Origin: an uncultured Rhodospirillaceae bacterium
Lineage (GTDB): Bacteria; Pseudomonadota; Alphaproteobacteria; Rhodospirillales; Rhodospirillaceae
DNA length: 52,645 nt
Direction: 5' to 3'
NCBI GenBank assembly: GCA_943787205.1
Contig: CALSLN010000026.1
Coordinates: 1 to 52,645 of the forward strand
Of this stretch, positions 36,187-46,918 are shown piece by piece. Both the position numbers and the translations under genes were made by a program. The notes under the pieces were generated by a model. It searched no databases. It was not told the DNA's origin and saw only the letters and a list, made by a program, of their open reading frames with translations. How positions within the stretch are numbered: the stretch's first letter is position 1; every line of letters starts with the position of its first letter.

Positions 36187-36711
36187 ATAACTTACGCGGT
36201 TCGACCGTTAGTTCTAGATGAGGCTGATTTAGTCGCCTCATATTTTGCAGATGCAGAGGATGCGTTTCTGCAGAGCCTTGGCGTTGATCCGACCAAAATA
36301 CCAAGCCATGAAGAAATGTGGCACGGCATGGTCCGTAACTTGGAAACGCCCAAGGATGAAAGAGACAATTACTTCCTGATTTGGGAATTGGATGGCCTTG
36401 CCGTTGGCTTTTCCAGTCTCGACGAAATTGTTCCTGGCAAGCAGGCCAACATGCATTTGCATGTGGCCGTGCCATTCGAACGCAAGCGCGGGCATGGCGC
36501 GGAATTTGTAAAACGATCTGTGCCGATCTATTTCGATGAGTTCGATTTAGAGGTGCTGTATTGCGAGCCCTATGCCTTCAACACGGCGCCGAACCGCGCG
36601 TTGCAAAAAGCAGGCTTCGAATATGTTGAAACGGTGGAGTTGGTACCGGGACCGATTAACTTCCATCAGGCCGTCACGCGCTGGAAAATCACGCGTGACA
36701 CGTTGGGGTGA
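36187..36711 (+). CDS. GNAT N-acetyltransferase with unusual ATA start
   Basis: Reading from 36187 gives 174 residues with no break: ITYAVRPLVLDEADLVASYF, then FLIWELDGLAVGFSSLDEI, MHLHVAVPFERKRGHGAEF (acetyl-CoA loop V-x-x-x-x-R-x-x-G) and APNRALQKAGFEYVET. This matches a complete GNAT domain. There is no ATG, GTG or TTG before Met 36316, which would cut the first beta strand and helix; ATA at 36187 lies six bases after GGAG, precisely where an ATG would be. Either ATA is used weakly or the start has mutated. The GGAG overlaps the oxygenase stop, so the two are linked. Confidence 0.7.
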   Translation: MTYAVRPLVLDEADLVASYFADAEDAFLQSLGVDPTKIPSHEEMWHGMVRNLETPKDERDNYFLIWELDGLAVGFSSLDEIVPGKQANMHLHVAVPFERKRGHGAEFVKRSVPIYFDEFDLEVLYCEPYAFNTAPNRALQKAGFEYVETVELVPGPINFHQAVTRWKITRDTLG

Positions 36712-37084
36712 GGGCTAAACAGCCAAGCGCCTAGCTTTAGTTCAAGACCTTAGTCTTCGCGTCTTCACTTGTCATATGATCCTCACATATCTTCCGGATC
36801 CATCAGCAAGTCCTTCAGTTCAACCACATGGCCGTCGGGGTCGATGGTGATGCTGGAGAGAACGGGGATACGGGTTTTGCCATCGTAGGACGGATAGGTG
36901 CGATTGGTTGGTGGCCTATAGGACCTCTCTTTTCTGACCCTGTATTTGGGCCCTACATCACGCAGAAAACATGAATTTAACAATTCTTTACACGCCATAA
37001 TATTGCATTGCAGCATAAGTCGTTTATGACTGTCTCACCTTCTAATTCGATCTGAAATACGATCCTCAAATACACGGATACACT
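36712..37084. other. Intergenic region with a weak minus-strand frame
   Basis: A frame of 77 codons (36783-37016, minus) ends SSITIDPDGHVVELKDLLM, which recalls the last strand of glyoxalase-type VOC domains (DPDGHxxEL). The remainder matches nothing and there is no ribosome site, so it is at best a degraded VOC fragment. Otherwise the region holds the promoter area of the sulfate-type transporter. Confidence 0.3.
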
Positions 37085-38696
37085 GTGACGAAACCAACCC
37101 TCGCCTCTATCGTGGGACGACTTCCTATAGCTGACTGGCGAAACGCCAGCCTTGCAACGCTTTCTCCTATGTTGATTAAGACTGAAGTCCTCGCTGGATT
37201 GACGGTTGCTTTGGCCTTGGTGCCGGAAGCGGTCGCCTTTGCCTTTGTGGCTGGCGTGCATCCGTTGGTCGGGCTTTATGCGGCATTCATCGTTGGGCTG
37301 ATGACGGCAGTATTTGGTGGCAGGCCCGGGATGATCTCTGGTGCCACGGGGGCTTTGGCCGTTGTCATGGTCGCCTTGGTGGCGAGCCATGGTGTTGAAT
37401 ACTTGTTTGCCACTGTCGTTCTTATGGGGATTTTACAGCTTCTGGCGGGCGCGTTCCGATTGGGTAAGTTCATTCGTCTTGTGCCGCACCCGGTCATGCT
37501 GGGCTTCGTAAATGGCCTGGCGATTGTGATTTTTTCTCGCCCAAATGTCCCAGTTTATGGTGACCAATGATCTGGGTGCTCAAGAGTGGATGGCTGGCTC
37601 AACGCTGATTCTGATGCTTGGTCTGGTCGGCTTAACAATGGCGGTTATTTGGCTGGTGCCGAAAATTACGACAGCTATACCGGCACCTTTGGCCGGGATT
37701 GGTATCGTCGCTGCCGTGGTGATTGGATTTGGTCTGGATGTTCCACGTGTCGGAGACCTTGCAAGCATTGAAGGCGGGTTGCCGCTGTTTCATATCCCGA
37801 CGGTGCCGCTCTCTCTGGAGATGCTAAAGGTTATCTTTCCCTATGCCGTGATTTTGGCGGCTATTGGATTGATCGAAAGCCTGCTGACCTTAAACATTGT
37901 TGGTGAAATGACCGGCAAACGGGGCGGCGCCTCGCGGGAATGCTTGGCTCAAGGCCTGGCTAACACCGTTACGGGCTTCTTTGGCGGCATGGGCGGCTGC
38001 GCCATGATCGGCCAATCGATGATCAACGTGAAATCTGGCGGGCGCACGCGCCTTTCAGCCCTATCTGCGGCGCTGTTTCTGCTAGCGTTTATTCTTGTGG
38101 CTTCAAACATTATCGAGCAAATCCCACTCGCAGCATTGGTTGGCGTGATGTTCATGGTGGTGATCGGAACCTTTGCCTGGCAGACCCTTCGGATCATGCG
38201 TCGGATACCAATGAATGATGCCTTCGTCATTGTATTGGTGACGGGCGTTACCGTGGCCTATGACCTCGCGATCGCAGTTGTGGTTGGGGTGATTGTGTCT
38301 GCGCTGACTTATGCCTGGACAAACGCCCGACGCATTCATGCTCGGATTGATGACACCAAAGAGGGTGTGAAAGTTTATAAAATAGATGGACCGTTGTTCT
38401 TTGGGTCAACGGATGGCTTTGCTGAACTCTTCTCGCCAGACACAGATCCGGATTCAGTAATTGTCGACTTCATGGATAGCCGTGTTGCAGACCAGTCTGC
38501 GCTACAGGCCATTGAAGACATGGCATCACGCTATCAAGACTTGGGTAAGACGCTACAGCTTCGGCACTTGTCTCGTGATTGCCACAAGCTCTTGAACCGG
38601 GCAGGGCAACTAATGGTCGATTCAAATGATGACCCAGATTATGGGGTTGCCGTGGAGTACTCCATACAAACGGGGATGCTCGGTGGAGAGCATTAA
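37085..38696 (+). pseudogene. SulP-family anion transporter with STAS domain, one frameshift
   Basis: Two frames (37085 to ~37530, then on to 38696) join into one SulP protein of about 536 residues. The N-terminal part has [20 protein letters not shown] and [19 protein letters not shown]; the second has MIGQSMINVKSGGRTRLSAL and a C-terminal STAS domain (VIVDFMDSRVADQSALQAIE). Removing one T from the T6 run at 37530-37535 restores [20 protein letters not shown]. The family transports sulfate, bicarbonate or other anions. Because the rest is intact, a sequencing error is plausible. GTG 37085 is the start. Confidence 0.85.
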
Positions 38697-38706
38697 ATCC
38701 GTTAAT

Positions 38707-38764
38707 TGCCTATAAATAGTGCAATAATATTTACTGCCTATTATGTATGCATAAATTTAGTGCA
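38707..38764 (+). promoter_or_regulatory. Three NtrC-type sites (TGC-N11-GCA)
   Basis: The pattern TGC-N11-GCA occurs at 38707-38723, 38735-38751 and 38748-38764, all A/T-rich in the middle, as in the NtrC enhancer consensus. They lie 105-160 bp upstream of the sigma-54 promoter at 38869, the normal distance for enhancer-bound NtrC. Confidence 0.75.
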
Positions 38765-38868
38765 GCGCACTCAATCGGCCATCGCGTTGCCTTTTCATAA
38801 TGATCATAAAGTGTTGTTTTTAAACGGTATTTGTTATCTACAGTCATGTCTGATGCGTCGCACAAGTT

Positions 38869-38884
38869 TGGCACGCGTCTTGCA
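38869..38884 (+). promoter_or_regulatory. Sigma-54 (RpoN) promoter
   Basis: TGGCACG (38869-38875), four bases, then TTGCA (38880-38884) gives a perfect -24/-12 match to the RpoN consensus TGGCACG-N4-TTGC. Transcription should begin near 38895 and read through the porin, glnK and amtB. Confidence 0.9.
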
Positions 38885-38939
38885 ATATTCGGATAGGACC
38901 AGAGCGCAGACCTCATATTAAGTCTTAAGGGATTGCGCC

Positions 38940-40023
<1,084 letters not shown>

Positions 40024-40053
40024 CGCTCATTAGAAGACAAAGGAAATAGATAA

Positions 40054-41406
40054 ATGAAACTTTCTTCAAAGTTACCGACGGCGGTGGCGGGCGCTGGGGG
40101 CGCTCTGGTCCTCATGAACTCCCCAGCGTTCGCTGCCGTCTCGGACGAAACGGCGTACGTATTGAACACGTTCTCGTTCCTCGTCCACGGCTTCCTCGTC
40201 ATGCTCATGGCTGCAGGCTTTGCTATGCTGGAAGCAGGCCTCGTCCGAACTAAAAACACTGCTGCGATTTGTTTAAAGAACGTTGCGTTGTACTCCATCG
40301 CTGGCTTGGTCTTTTACATCGTTGGTTACAATGTGATGTACACGGACGTTGGCAGCTATATGGGAACGTTCAGCTTTCTCTATAATCCGTCAGGAGCTGA
40401 ACTTGCTCTGCTGAATGCTGACGAAGCGACAGACGAGATGGTCGCTGCTGTTGTCGACAATGGGTATTCGGTGGCTTCTGATTGGTTCTTCCAGATGGTG
40501 TTCGTTGCTACGACCGCATCTATTGTATCGGGCACACTGGCTGAACGCATTAAAGTCTGGCCCTTTATGATCTTCGTGGTCGTACTGTCGGCCGTCATTT
40601 ATCCGATCCAAGCGTCTTGGACCTGGGGCGGCGGTTGGCTCTCAGAAATGGGTTTCTCAGATTTCGCTGGCTCAACATTGGTTCACAGTTGTGGTGGTTG
40701 GGCCGCACTCGTCGGTGCCTTGATCCTTGGTGCACGAAAAGGAAAGTTCAGCGAAAACGGTGTGCGTCCAATACCTGGTGCAAATCTTCCATTGGCCACG
40801 CTTGGGACATTCGTTCTGTGGTTCGGGTGGTTTGGTTTCAATGGTGGATCACAGTTGGCTTTGGGTAGTGCGGCGGATGCCACGGCCATCGCTATCGTTT
40901 ACGTCAACACCAACTTGGCCGCAGCGGCCGGTGTTGTCACGGCGATGATTATGACCCAGCTGCTGTACGGAAAAGTTGATCTGACCATGTGCCTTAATGG
41001 CGCTTTGGCAGGCTTGGTTGCAATCACGGCTGGCCCTGATCTTCAGAACCATTTGATGGCGATTATTGTTGGCGGTATTGGCGCTGCACTTGCTGTGTTA
41101 GCTGTGCCGCTTCTCGATAAGCTCAAGATCGACGACGTCGTCGGGGCGATTCCCGTCCACTTGGTTGCCGGGATTTGGGGCACCTTGGCTGTTGGGATTT
41201 TTGGGGCTGGAGATATCTTCACACAGATCATCGGTATTCTTGCCGTCGGCGCATTCGTTTGCATCGTCAGCGGCATCGTTTGGTTTGCTCTGAAAGCCAC
41301 GGTTGGTATCCGTGTCTCGGAAGAAGACGAAGACATGGGGCTTGATCGTTCTGAACTCGGGTTGGAAGCATACCCAGAGTTCGGTCGGGGCTCACAGAAA
41401 ATCTAG
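40054..41406 (+). CDS. amtB: Ammonium transporter AmtB
   Basis: A 450-residue protein with an N-terminal signal-like segment (AVAGAGGALVLMNSPAFAA) and eleven membrane helices. Hallmarks are GFAMLEAGLVRTKN, the first pore His in TLVHSCGGWAALVGA, WFGWFGFNGGSQLAL and the second pore His in AIPVHLVAGIWGT. It conducts ammonium across the inner membrane under GlnK control. It is 30 bp after glnK in the same NtrC/sigma-54 operon. Confidence 0.95.
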   Translation: MKLSSKLPTAVAGAGGALVLMNSPAFAAVSDETAYVLNTFSFLVHGFLVMLMAAGFAMLEAGLVRTKNTAAICLKNVALYSIAGLVFYIVGYNVMYTDVGSYMGTFSFLYNPSGAELALLNADEATDEMVAAVVDNGYSVASDWFFQMVFVATTASIVSGTLAERIKVWPFMIFVVVLSAVIYPIQASWTWGGGWLSEMGFSDFAGSTLVHSCGGWAALVGALILGARKGKFSENGVRPIPGANLPLATLGTFVLWFGWFGFNGGSQLALGSAADATAIAIVYVNTNLAAAAGVVTAMIMTQLLYGKVDLTMCLNGALAGLVAITAGPDLQNHLMAIIVGGIGAALAVLAVPLLDKLKIDDVVGAIPVHLVAGIWGTLAVGIFGAGDIFTQIIGILAVGAFVCIVSGIVWFALKATVGIRVSEEDEDMGLDRSELGLEAYPEFGRGSQKI

Positions 41407-41440
41407 TTCGCCCAGTAGGGCAATTATTCAGCCAAACTTG

Positions 41441-41474
41441 GCCCGGCGGTGTGTTCCATCGCCGGGCTTTTTTT
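41441..41474 (+). terminator. Rho-independent terminator after amtB
   Basis: GCCCGGCG (41441-41448) pairs perfectly with CGCCGGGC (41460-41467) and seven T follow. It sits between convergent amtB and a GFA gene. Confidence 0.95.
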
Positions 41475-41478
41475 GTCT

Positions 41479-41907
41479 CTATTTTGGTGTTCCACCTGTG
41501 CCATCGGCACCGTGTTTGAATCGCTTTAGATAGCCTTCAATCGTGTGCCAAGCGGGCTTCTCGCTGGTCCAAGCATGCGATGTCATCGTCGCTTTCGCAT
41601 CTTGGTTCAAGGTGCCAAGGCGTATTCTGATGTGGTCCGGATCATCGGCCTTTTTGCCATGGACAGGTGACCCGCACTTCGAACAAAAAGCGCGTACAGT
41701 TCCAGGAGAGTATTCATACTCTGATATCGCGTCTTCACCCGTGATGAGCCGGTAACTCTCATTTGGGACGGGTACGTTGGCCGAGAAGGCTGATCCATTC
41801 GCTCGTCGGCATTCTGTACAGTAGCAATAGCGTGTATCGCCGAGGTGGCTGTCTGGCGCGTCGACTTCGAAAGTCACCGCACCGCAAAGGCATTGGCCTG
41901 AAATCAT
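41479..41907 (-). CDS. GFA / CENP-V fold zinc protein
   Basis: A 142-residue protein with the zinc ligands of the GFA family: GQCLCGAVTF, YCYCTECRRANGSAF and FCSKCGSPV. The family is named after a glutathione-dependent formaldehyde-activating enzyme, but that activity is doubtful for most members. ATG 41907 with GGAGC upstream is preferred over the one at 41922. Confidence 0.8.
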   Translation of the reverse strand: MISGQCLCGAVTFEVDAPDSHLGDTRYCYCTECRRANGSAFSANVPVPNESYRLITGEDAISEYEYSPGTVRAFCSKCGSPVHGKKADDPDHIRIRLGTLNQDAKATMTSHAWTSEKPAWHTIEGYLKRFKHGADGTGGTPK

Positions 41908-42014
41908 ATCTAGCTCCTTCATTTGAAGACAGCTTTACACGTTTTACGCGTATCGGCCAAGCGTACGTTGTTTTGAAATATGAGTGGGGGTATCAGCCGG
42001 GGGAGTCCAATGAA

Positions 42015-42425
42015 TCACTCACTTGGAATGTTTTTCTCGAATGCAGGAATATTTGAATCCAAGGTATGCCATGGCTTGGCAGTACTCACCCAACTTAGAG
42101 CCATGACTTTAAAGTCTGAATTGTCGTCGAGCGCGCTAGCGGTGATTGGCAGATAGTCGGGCCGTGATTCATTGATCCCGTAAATGCTTGCGCCACAGTC
42201 TGCGCAGAAAGCGCGGCCAATGCGATTGCCTGTCTCGGATTGGCTCCAGTAAACTTTGGGTTCACCTTTCTCCAAGAGGAAATCGCTTTTCTGGTGCACC
42301 GCCGCGTAAGCTGGAGCCCCACCATTACTGGCCTGGCAATCCAGACAGAAGCAAGCACCGCTGCCCATGCTTTTTCCGGTTATAGAAAATCGAATTGCCC
42401 CACAAAGGCAGCCACCTTTTGTCAT
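42015..42425 (-). CDS. GFA / CENP-V fold zinc protein (second copy)
   Basis: A 136-residue protein with the same motif order as its neighbour: GGCLCGAIRF, CFCLDCQASNGGAPA and FCADCGASIYG. The two are diverged in sequence and are an old duplication or independent members. They are separated by 107 bp, both on the minus strand. Function is not defined. Confidence 0.8.
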   Translation of the reverse strand: MTKGGCLCGAIRFSITGKSMGSGACFCLDCQASNGGAPAYAAVHQKSDFLLEKGEPKVYWSQSETGNRIGRAFCADCGASIYGINESRPDYLPITASALDDNSDFKVMALSWVSTAKPWHTLDSNIPAFEKNIPSE

Positions 42426-42674
42426 CTCGGATTCCAGTTTGGTTACGCTGTTCTCAGGACCCTAAGAACGCGATTAGAAATGATCTCCGCGCCGCGAGTC
42501 CACATGCCGATCCGGCCAAAATCTCCATTCTTTGCATCTTCGTCAAATCAGCGCTGTAGGAGAAGGCGGCGGGAGAGGGGCATGACGTTCTCAAAGTAAG
42601 ATCGAAACGGAGCTCATAATGGATTGCGGAATACGGATGAGCAATGACAGGATGGCAAAAGGGCGAGGGATAGC

Positions 42675-43760
42675 GTGATTAAAAAAATACTCTTTCAAAT
42701 ACACCTTTGGTGCGGCCTCATGATCGGCCTATTCCTTGTGTTTCAAAGTGTCACTGGGTCTTTCGTTGCGTATCGCCATGCAGGGAACCATTGGCTGCAT
42801 GCTGAAGAAATGCTCGTTGAACCGCGAGACCAGGCGATGATTCCGATGTCGGCTATACTCGAGTCATTTCGCGAAAAATTTCCAACGATTCCGTTGAATG
42901 TGCTGAGCGTCGTGTACCCTCAAAACCCGAATGAGGCTTATTTTATTCGCGTGTGGGATAACGCACCTGCGCCCAATATGTACGTGAGTATGAATCCTTA
43001 CACGGGAGAGATCACAGGATGGGGCAGTAAATACCAATACCCTTTTGAACTGATGTTCCGATTGCATGAACAAATTTCTATGGGAACGCCCGGCATCAAT
43101 GCTGTTCACATGGGCAGTCTGTTTATGCTTTTGATGGCGCTGTCTGGACTCTATTTGTGGTGGCCTAGGCGCGAAACGTTGACGCAGGCGTTAACAGTAA
43201 AGCGCCGGCCGCTGAAACGGTTTTTGTTTGGTTTGCATCGGGTGTCGGGTGCTTACGCTTTCGTCCTGCTTTTCATTGTGGCGCTTTCTGGAAAAATGAT
43301 TTTCGGGCTTTTGACTCTTCCGGATATCGGTTCTGACGCTTCTGGTGGTTTTGGCGCATTTGCTCTGGTTGGAGCCGATGTCGATCCCAATGCTGAGCCG
43401 GTCTCAATTGATGGTTTGATCAGGGTTGCCGTTGAGAAATTCCCAAATGATCCTATTCGTGATCTGAGCTACATCCGGCAAAATAGAGCGATTGCTGTTG
43501 TTACGTTTCTAGATACAGGAGGTCCAAACGCTAGGGCGCTCAATCGTGTGTTTTTTGAACGCCCGACAGGTCGGGTCATTGCGGTAAGGGATTGGGATAC
43601 GTTATCGGGTGTCGCCCTGGCAGAAGACTGGGCATTTCCAGTTCACTCGGGCGAAATACTTGGGAATATCGGTCGTTTTCTTGTTTTACTGTCTGGCTTG
43701 GTAATGCCGTTTTTGTTCGTGACGGGGGCTTGGCTCTGGTGGAAGAAGCGGAGCGTCTAA
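42675..43760 (+). CDS. PepSY-associated TM helix protein
   Basis: A 361-residue protein with four membrane helices: FQIHLWCGLMIGLFLVFQSV, LFMLLMALSGLYLWWPRR, VSGAYAFVLLFIVALSG and LVLLSGLVMPFLFVTGAWLWW. The HLWCG and GLYLWWPRR motifs and the periplasmic PepSY-like domains match the PepSY-TM family, which includes iron-siderophore reductases and NADPH-linked membrane reductases. Conserved His residues near the helices may bind heme. GTG 42675 is the start. Nearby there is no siderophore receptor; the TonB receptor at 11404 is distant. Confidence 0.8.
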   Translation: MIKKILFQIHLWCGLMIGLFLVFQSVTGSFVAYRHAGNHWLHAEEMLVEPRDQAMIPMSAILESFREKFPTIPLNVLSVVYPQNPNEAYFIRVWDNAPAPNMYVSMNPYTGEITGWGSKYQYPFELMFRLHEQISMGTPGINAVHMGSLFMLLMALSGLYLWWPRRETLTQALTVKRRPLKRFLFGLHRVSGAYAFVLLFIVALSGKMIFGLLTLPDIGSDASGGFGAFALVGADVDPNAEPVSIDGLIRVAVEKFPNDPIRDLSYIRQNRAIAVVTFLDTGGPNARALNRVFFERPTGRVIAVRDWDTLSGVALAEDWAFPVHSGEILGNIGRFLVLLSGLVMPFLFVTGAWLWWKKRSV

Positions 43761-45292
43761 TCGGCGTTTAGCGCAATGCGATCAAACAGGATGAAGTTAT
43801 TGACGACTTCTACACCTGTCACCGCTGCTGAACTGGCTGCGAAACGAGGCGCTTGATACATAAACAAAGCAGCCCAATCGTTGCGATAGAATGCCATGGC
43901 ATCCTGACGTAATTTTAGGTTCCGTGCAGGGTCAAGCTCGCTTTCCGCTGCTGCGATAAGCGGCATGACTTCTTCTCGGCAATACCAAGGGTGACGCCAG
44001 ACACAAGAGTTCGTGTCGAGGGCTCGTAAAGCTTCTATGGATGGTTCAAAATTATAATGCAGACCAAACGCGTCGACATCCCAGGTCCCTTCAACAACGT
44101 TTCGAATAATCTGATTTACGGTGACTGTTTGAATTTCCATTTCGACACCGACAGCTGCGAGGTATTGCGCAACGACGAGATTGACTGCGCTATCGTTCGC
44201 GCTAGATCCGGCGGTCGCCTCGATTATAAATTTGAACCCGTCTGGATACCCAGCCTCAGCTAGCAGCGCTCGCGCACGGTTAGGGTCGTAGGGAATGGGG
44301 GGCAGGTCAGGATTAAAGCCATAAACAACTTCTGGAGCAGGTTGTGTGGCCGCGACTGTCGCGCCATTGAGGAGGCCATCAATAATAGCCTGCCGGTCAA
44401 CGGCGATATTTAAGGCTTCACGAACACGGATGTCAGCGAAAGCTGGGTGTCGGTCATCAATGAAGTGGTAGGACCAAATCGCTGCATCCCGCCATGAAAA
44501 CTCGTTTCCTCCGTCGGCGACGATTGCGCTCACTTCGTCCGGGCCAATACCTATAGCAACATCTAGGCTGCCAGCGCGAACGGACATTGTACGGGTGGAC
44601 ATCTCAGGCAATGACAACAGTTCCATCCTGTCGACGAGAGGCGGTCTCCAGCTTTCTGTAAAACCGCGCAAAGAGATTCTCTCTGGCCGTATGTCTTCGA
44701 CAATGAAGGGGCCGGTGGCGATAGGGGCTTGGGCAAAGGCCTCTAGGCCGACCTCTGCAAAATAGTCGGGCTCCACCACATAGAGTTGGGGCAGAAAACG
44801 CGGCAGAAGTGGTGTCGGTCGAGTGGTTGTAATCTCAACGGTATGTGGTCCGGTTGCGCGCGCGTCTTTCAGAAAGCGTAGCATGCGGGCGACGGTTTCA
44901 GATTTAGCATCTTCACTCGTCAGGAAGGCCACTGCGGCTACAACGGCCTCAGCGGTCATTGGCGTTCCATTCGAAAAGGTCACATCGTCACGCAGTTGGA
45001 TGACCCAAGTCAGGGGATCAACACGGTCCCATGAAGTGGCAAGCCATGGCTGCAAAGAGCCCGCTGCATCAATAGACGTTAGGCCATCAAAGACCGCGCT
45101 CCACGTGTAGACGTAGGGCAAGCCCGTATTGCGATAGGGATTGAAAAGACTGGGCGGTAAGGCTTGGAGGCCAACACGCAGAGTTTTCTCGTCCTGCGCT
45201 TTTGCTTGATCAGGGCTTAATCCCAATCCACACAAACTGAGAGCGAATACAGCGGCCCTCAATGCGGGCAAGAACTTTAGGTGTCGTTTCAT
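43757..45292 (-). CDS. ABC transporter substrate-binding protein, family 5 (peptide type)
   Basis: A 511-residue exported binding protein with a signal peptide (VFALSLCGLGLSPDQAKAQ). LRVGLQALPPSLFNPYRNTG, LATSWDRVDPLTWVIQLRDD and VREALNIAVDRQAIIDGLL are the characteristic segments of oligopeptide/dipeptide-type binding proteins. No permease or ATPase genes are adjacent, so it is an orphan or works with a transporter elsewhere. Its 3' end overlaps that of the PepSY gene by four bases. Confidence 0.85.
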   Translation of the reverse strand: MKRHLKFLPALRAAVFALSLCGLGLSPDQAKAQDEKTLRVGLQALPPSLFNPYRNTGLPYVYTWSAVFDGLTSIDAAGSLQPWLATSWDRVDPLTWVIQLRDDVTFSNGTPMTAEAVVAAVAFLTSEDAKSETVARMLRFLKDARATGPHTVEITTTRPTPLLPRFLPQLYVVEPDYFAEVGLEAFAQAPIATGPFIVEDIRPERISLRGFTESWRPPLVDRMELLSLPEMSTRTMSVRAGSLDVAIGIGPDEVSAIVADGGNEFSWRDAAIWSYHFIDDRHPAFADIRVREALNIAVDRQAIIDGLLNGATVAATQPAPEVVYGFNPDLPPIPYDPNRARALLAEAGYPDGFKFIIEATAGSSANDSAVNLVVAQYLAAVGVEMEIQTVTVNQIIRNVVEGTWDVDAFGLHYNFEPSIEALRALDTNSCVWRHPWYCREEVMPLIAAAESELDPARNLKLRQDAMAFYRNDWAALFMYQAPRFAASSAAVTGVEVVNNFILFDRIALNAD

Positions 45293-45351
45293 GAATCAAG
45301 CTTAGCAGGGTTAAGCATGGGTAAACCACCATGACCGCTACTCGAGTTAAC

Positions 45352-45894
45352 TTAAACTGGGACCATTGCTTTATGGGGTTCTGGAGGCAATTCGACCCTA
45401 ATTGAGTCTCCTTGGTGGACATCACCGCCAGTTACGACGATCGACATCACGCCAGACTTACGTAGGAGCGTTCCATCTGATCGTTTTTCTAGTGTGGCCT
45501 TCAGTAATCCTTCCTGAATACCGTTTAGCTGCTTGCAAGGATTGCGAAGGCCGGTGAGTTCGATAACTGCGTCGTTCCCAAGGTGAAGGCGTGCACCTGC
45601 TGGAAGAGATAAAAGGTCAACACCCCGGGTGGTCACGTTCTCGCCCATCAAACCCGGTGAAAGCTTGAAACCCAGAGCTTCCAGTTCATCGTGAAGTTCA
45701 GCGTGGATAAGATGGACTTGACGCAGGTTCGGCGCATTTGGGTTTTTTGCAACGTGCGACCGGTGCTGGTCTGTAACGCCGGAATGGGCGTCTCCATCGA
45801 CGCCATGGCCTTCGATGAGGCGAATACTGTGTTCAGTCGCTTTTGAGAATGTGTGCTTGGCGTTTCGAGATACGGCGACTACGGTTTGAGACAT
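45352..45894 (-). CDS. MOSC domain protein
   Basis: A 180-residue protein with the MOSC pattern: GHGVDGDAHSG, RQVHLIHAELHDEL, GENVTTRGVDLLSLPAGARL and the conserved Cys in LRNPCKQLN. MOSC proteins carry sulfur or bind molybdenum cofactor, often as YiiM-type reductases of N-hydroxylated bases; the partner is unknown. ATG 45894 (MSQTVVAVS) is chosen because homology starts there. Confidence 0.8.
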   Translation of the reverse strand: MSQTVVAVSRNAKHTFSKATEHSIRLIEGHGVDGDAHSGVTDQHRSHVAKNPNAPNLRQVHLIHAELHDELEALGFKLSPGLMGENVTTRGVDLLSLPAGARLHLGNDAVIELTGLRNPCKQLNGIQEGLLKATLEKRSDGTLLRKSGVMSIVVTGGDVHQGDSIRVELPPEPHKAMVPV

Positions 45895-46115
45895 TGGACG
45901 ATCCTGATCAAACAAGTCTGGAGCGTCCGTTTTGCCTTAAATGGCTGTTGGTGGCCAGTGACATCGCTGCAACTCAGCATCCCACTTTTGCCCACTCTCT
46001 TCAAATCAATGGCTTGCTCATCCGGTGGGCGGTGCAATCGGTTTATAAGGTTGGGCCGATCTGAATTCGGTCCTATCGTTCACCTGATCGAAACCGATAG
46101 CCGAGGACAAACAAC

Positions 46116-46916
46116 ATGGACGCTGGTCTATCGCTAGTCGTATTTTTCTTTGGAACAATGCTTCCACTTTCTGTGGTGGCCCAGCCCACTATGATCGCGC
46201 CCGAAGACCGCAGCCCTGGGATCGTTAAAATTCTCCGTGGGACGACGGAATGTCGTGAACCCGCAAAAGATAATGCGCCCTGTGCGTCTGAGTACTGGTC
46301 CATGTATGTGCATGAGGATGGCTCAAGGTACATCCATGTCGTGTCTGACAACTTTCGAGCTGGTGAGGCACGACATGCGATGCTCTGGGTCGACCCGGAC
46401 GGCACCACCCGTGAGGCTTATATGAACAATTGGTCCCGGGAAGGTGTCTTGGGGTCTGCCTATGTCGTTAAGAAGGACCAAATTGCCGCCGTTGCCGCGT
46501 CTGACATAAAATTCGAAAGGGCTGACGAAGGAATCATTGTTGAGGATGTAGAGGCTTTTGATCAGCTGGACTCGCTCGGTGTCGGCCCTGCGTCTGCCGA
46601 CGGCATGCATTTCTTGAAGTATGATTTCGATGCACCTGGAGAACAGCCCCATGGCATCTATTGGATGGGTGGGTCGCGCCACGAAACGATGATCGGGAAT
46701 ATCGTTACGTCTGAATATACGTATTTGGGCGAGGGGGAGTATACCTTTCCGAACGGCCAATCCATCACAGCCGATAAATTTCGTATGCTTAGCGGCACTG
46801 AAGTTTGGTTAACCAAAGAAGATCGCGCAATGTTGAAAATGGATCTGAAATTCGGGGATGTCACAGGGTCCATCTTTGAAACGGTGACACTCGACATCGT
46901 GGAAATTGGATCCTGA
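46116..46916 (+). CDS. Secreted protein of unknown family
   Basis: A 266-residue protein with a Sec signal peptide (GLSLVVFFFGTMLPLSVVAQ). I do not recognise it. The mature part has two Cys (TECREPA, APCASEYW), a beta-rich pattern (SRYIHVVSDNFRAGEARHAM, LWVDPDGTTREAYMNNWSR) and KYDFDAPGEQPHGIYWMGGS. It resembles exported lipocalin-like or DUF1838-neighbour proteins only in style. GAGG precedes ATG 46116. It ends two bases before a Tat DUF1838-like gene, so they are co-expressed. Confidence 0.6.
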   Translation: MDAGLSLVVFFFGTMLPLSVVAQPTMIAPEDRSPGIVKILRGTTECREPAKDNAPCASEYWSMYVHEDGSRYIHVVSDNFRAGEARHAMLWVDPDGTTREAYMNNWSREGVLGSAYVVKKDQIAAVAASDIKFERADEGIIVEDVEAFDQLDSLGVGPASADGMHFLKYDFDAPGEQPHGIYWMGGSRHETMIGNIVTSEYTYLGEGEYTFPNGQSITADKFRMLSGTEVWLTKEDRAMLKMDLKFGDVTGSIFETVTLDIVEIGS

Positions 46917-46918
46917 CC

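Noticed and set aside
42426..42674. Frame of 119 codons on the + strand at 42240-42599
   Set aside because: It is mostly the antisense of the second GFA gene and has no ribosome site.
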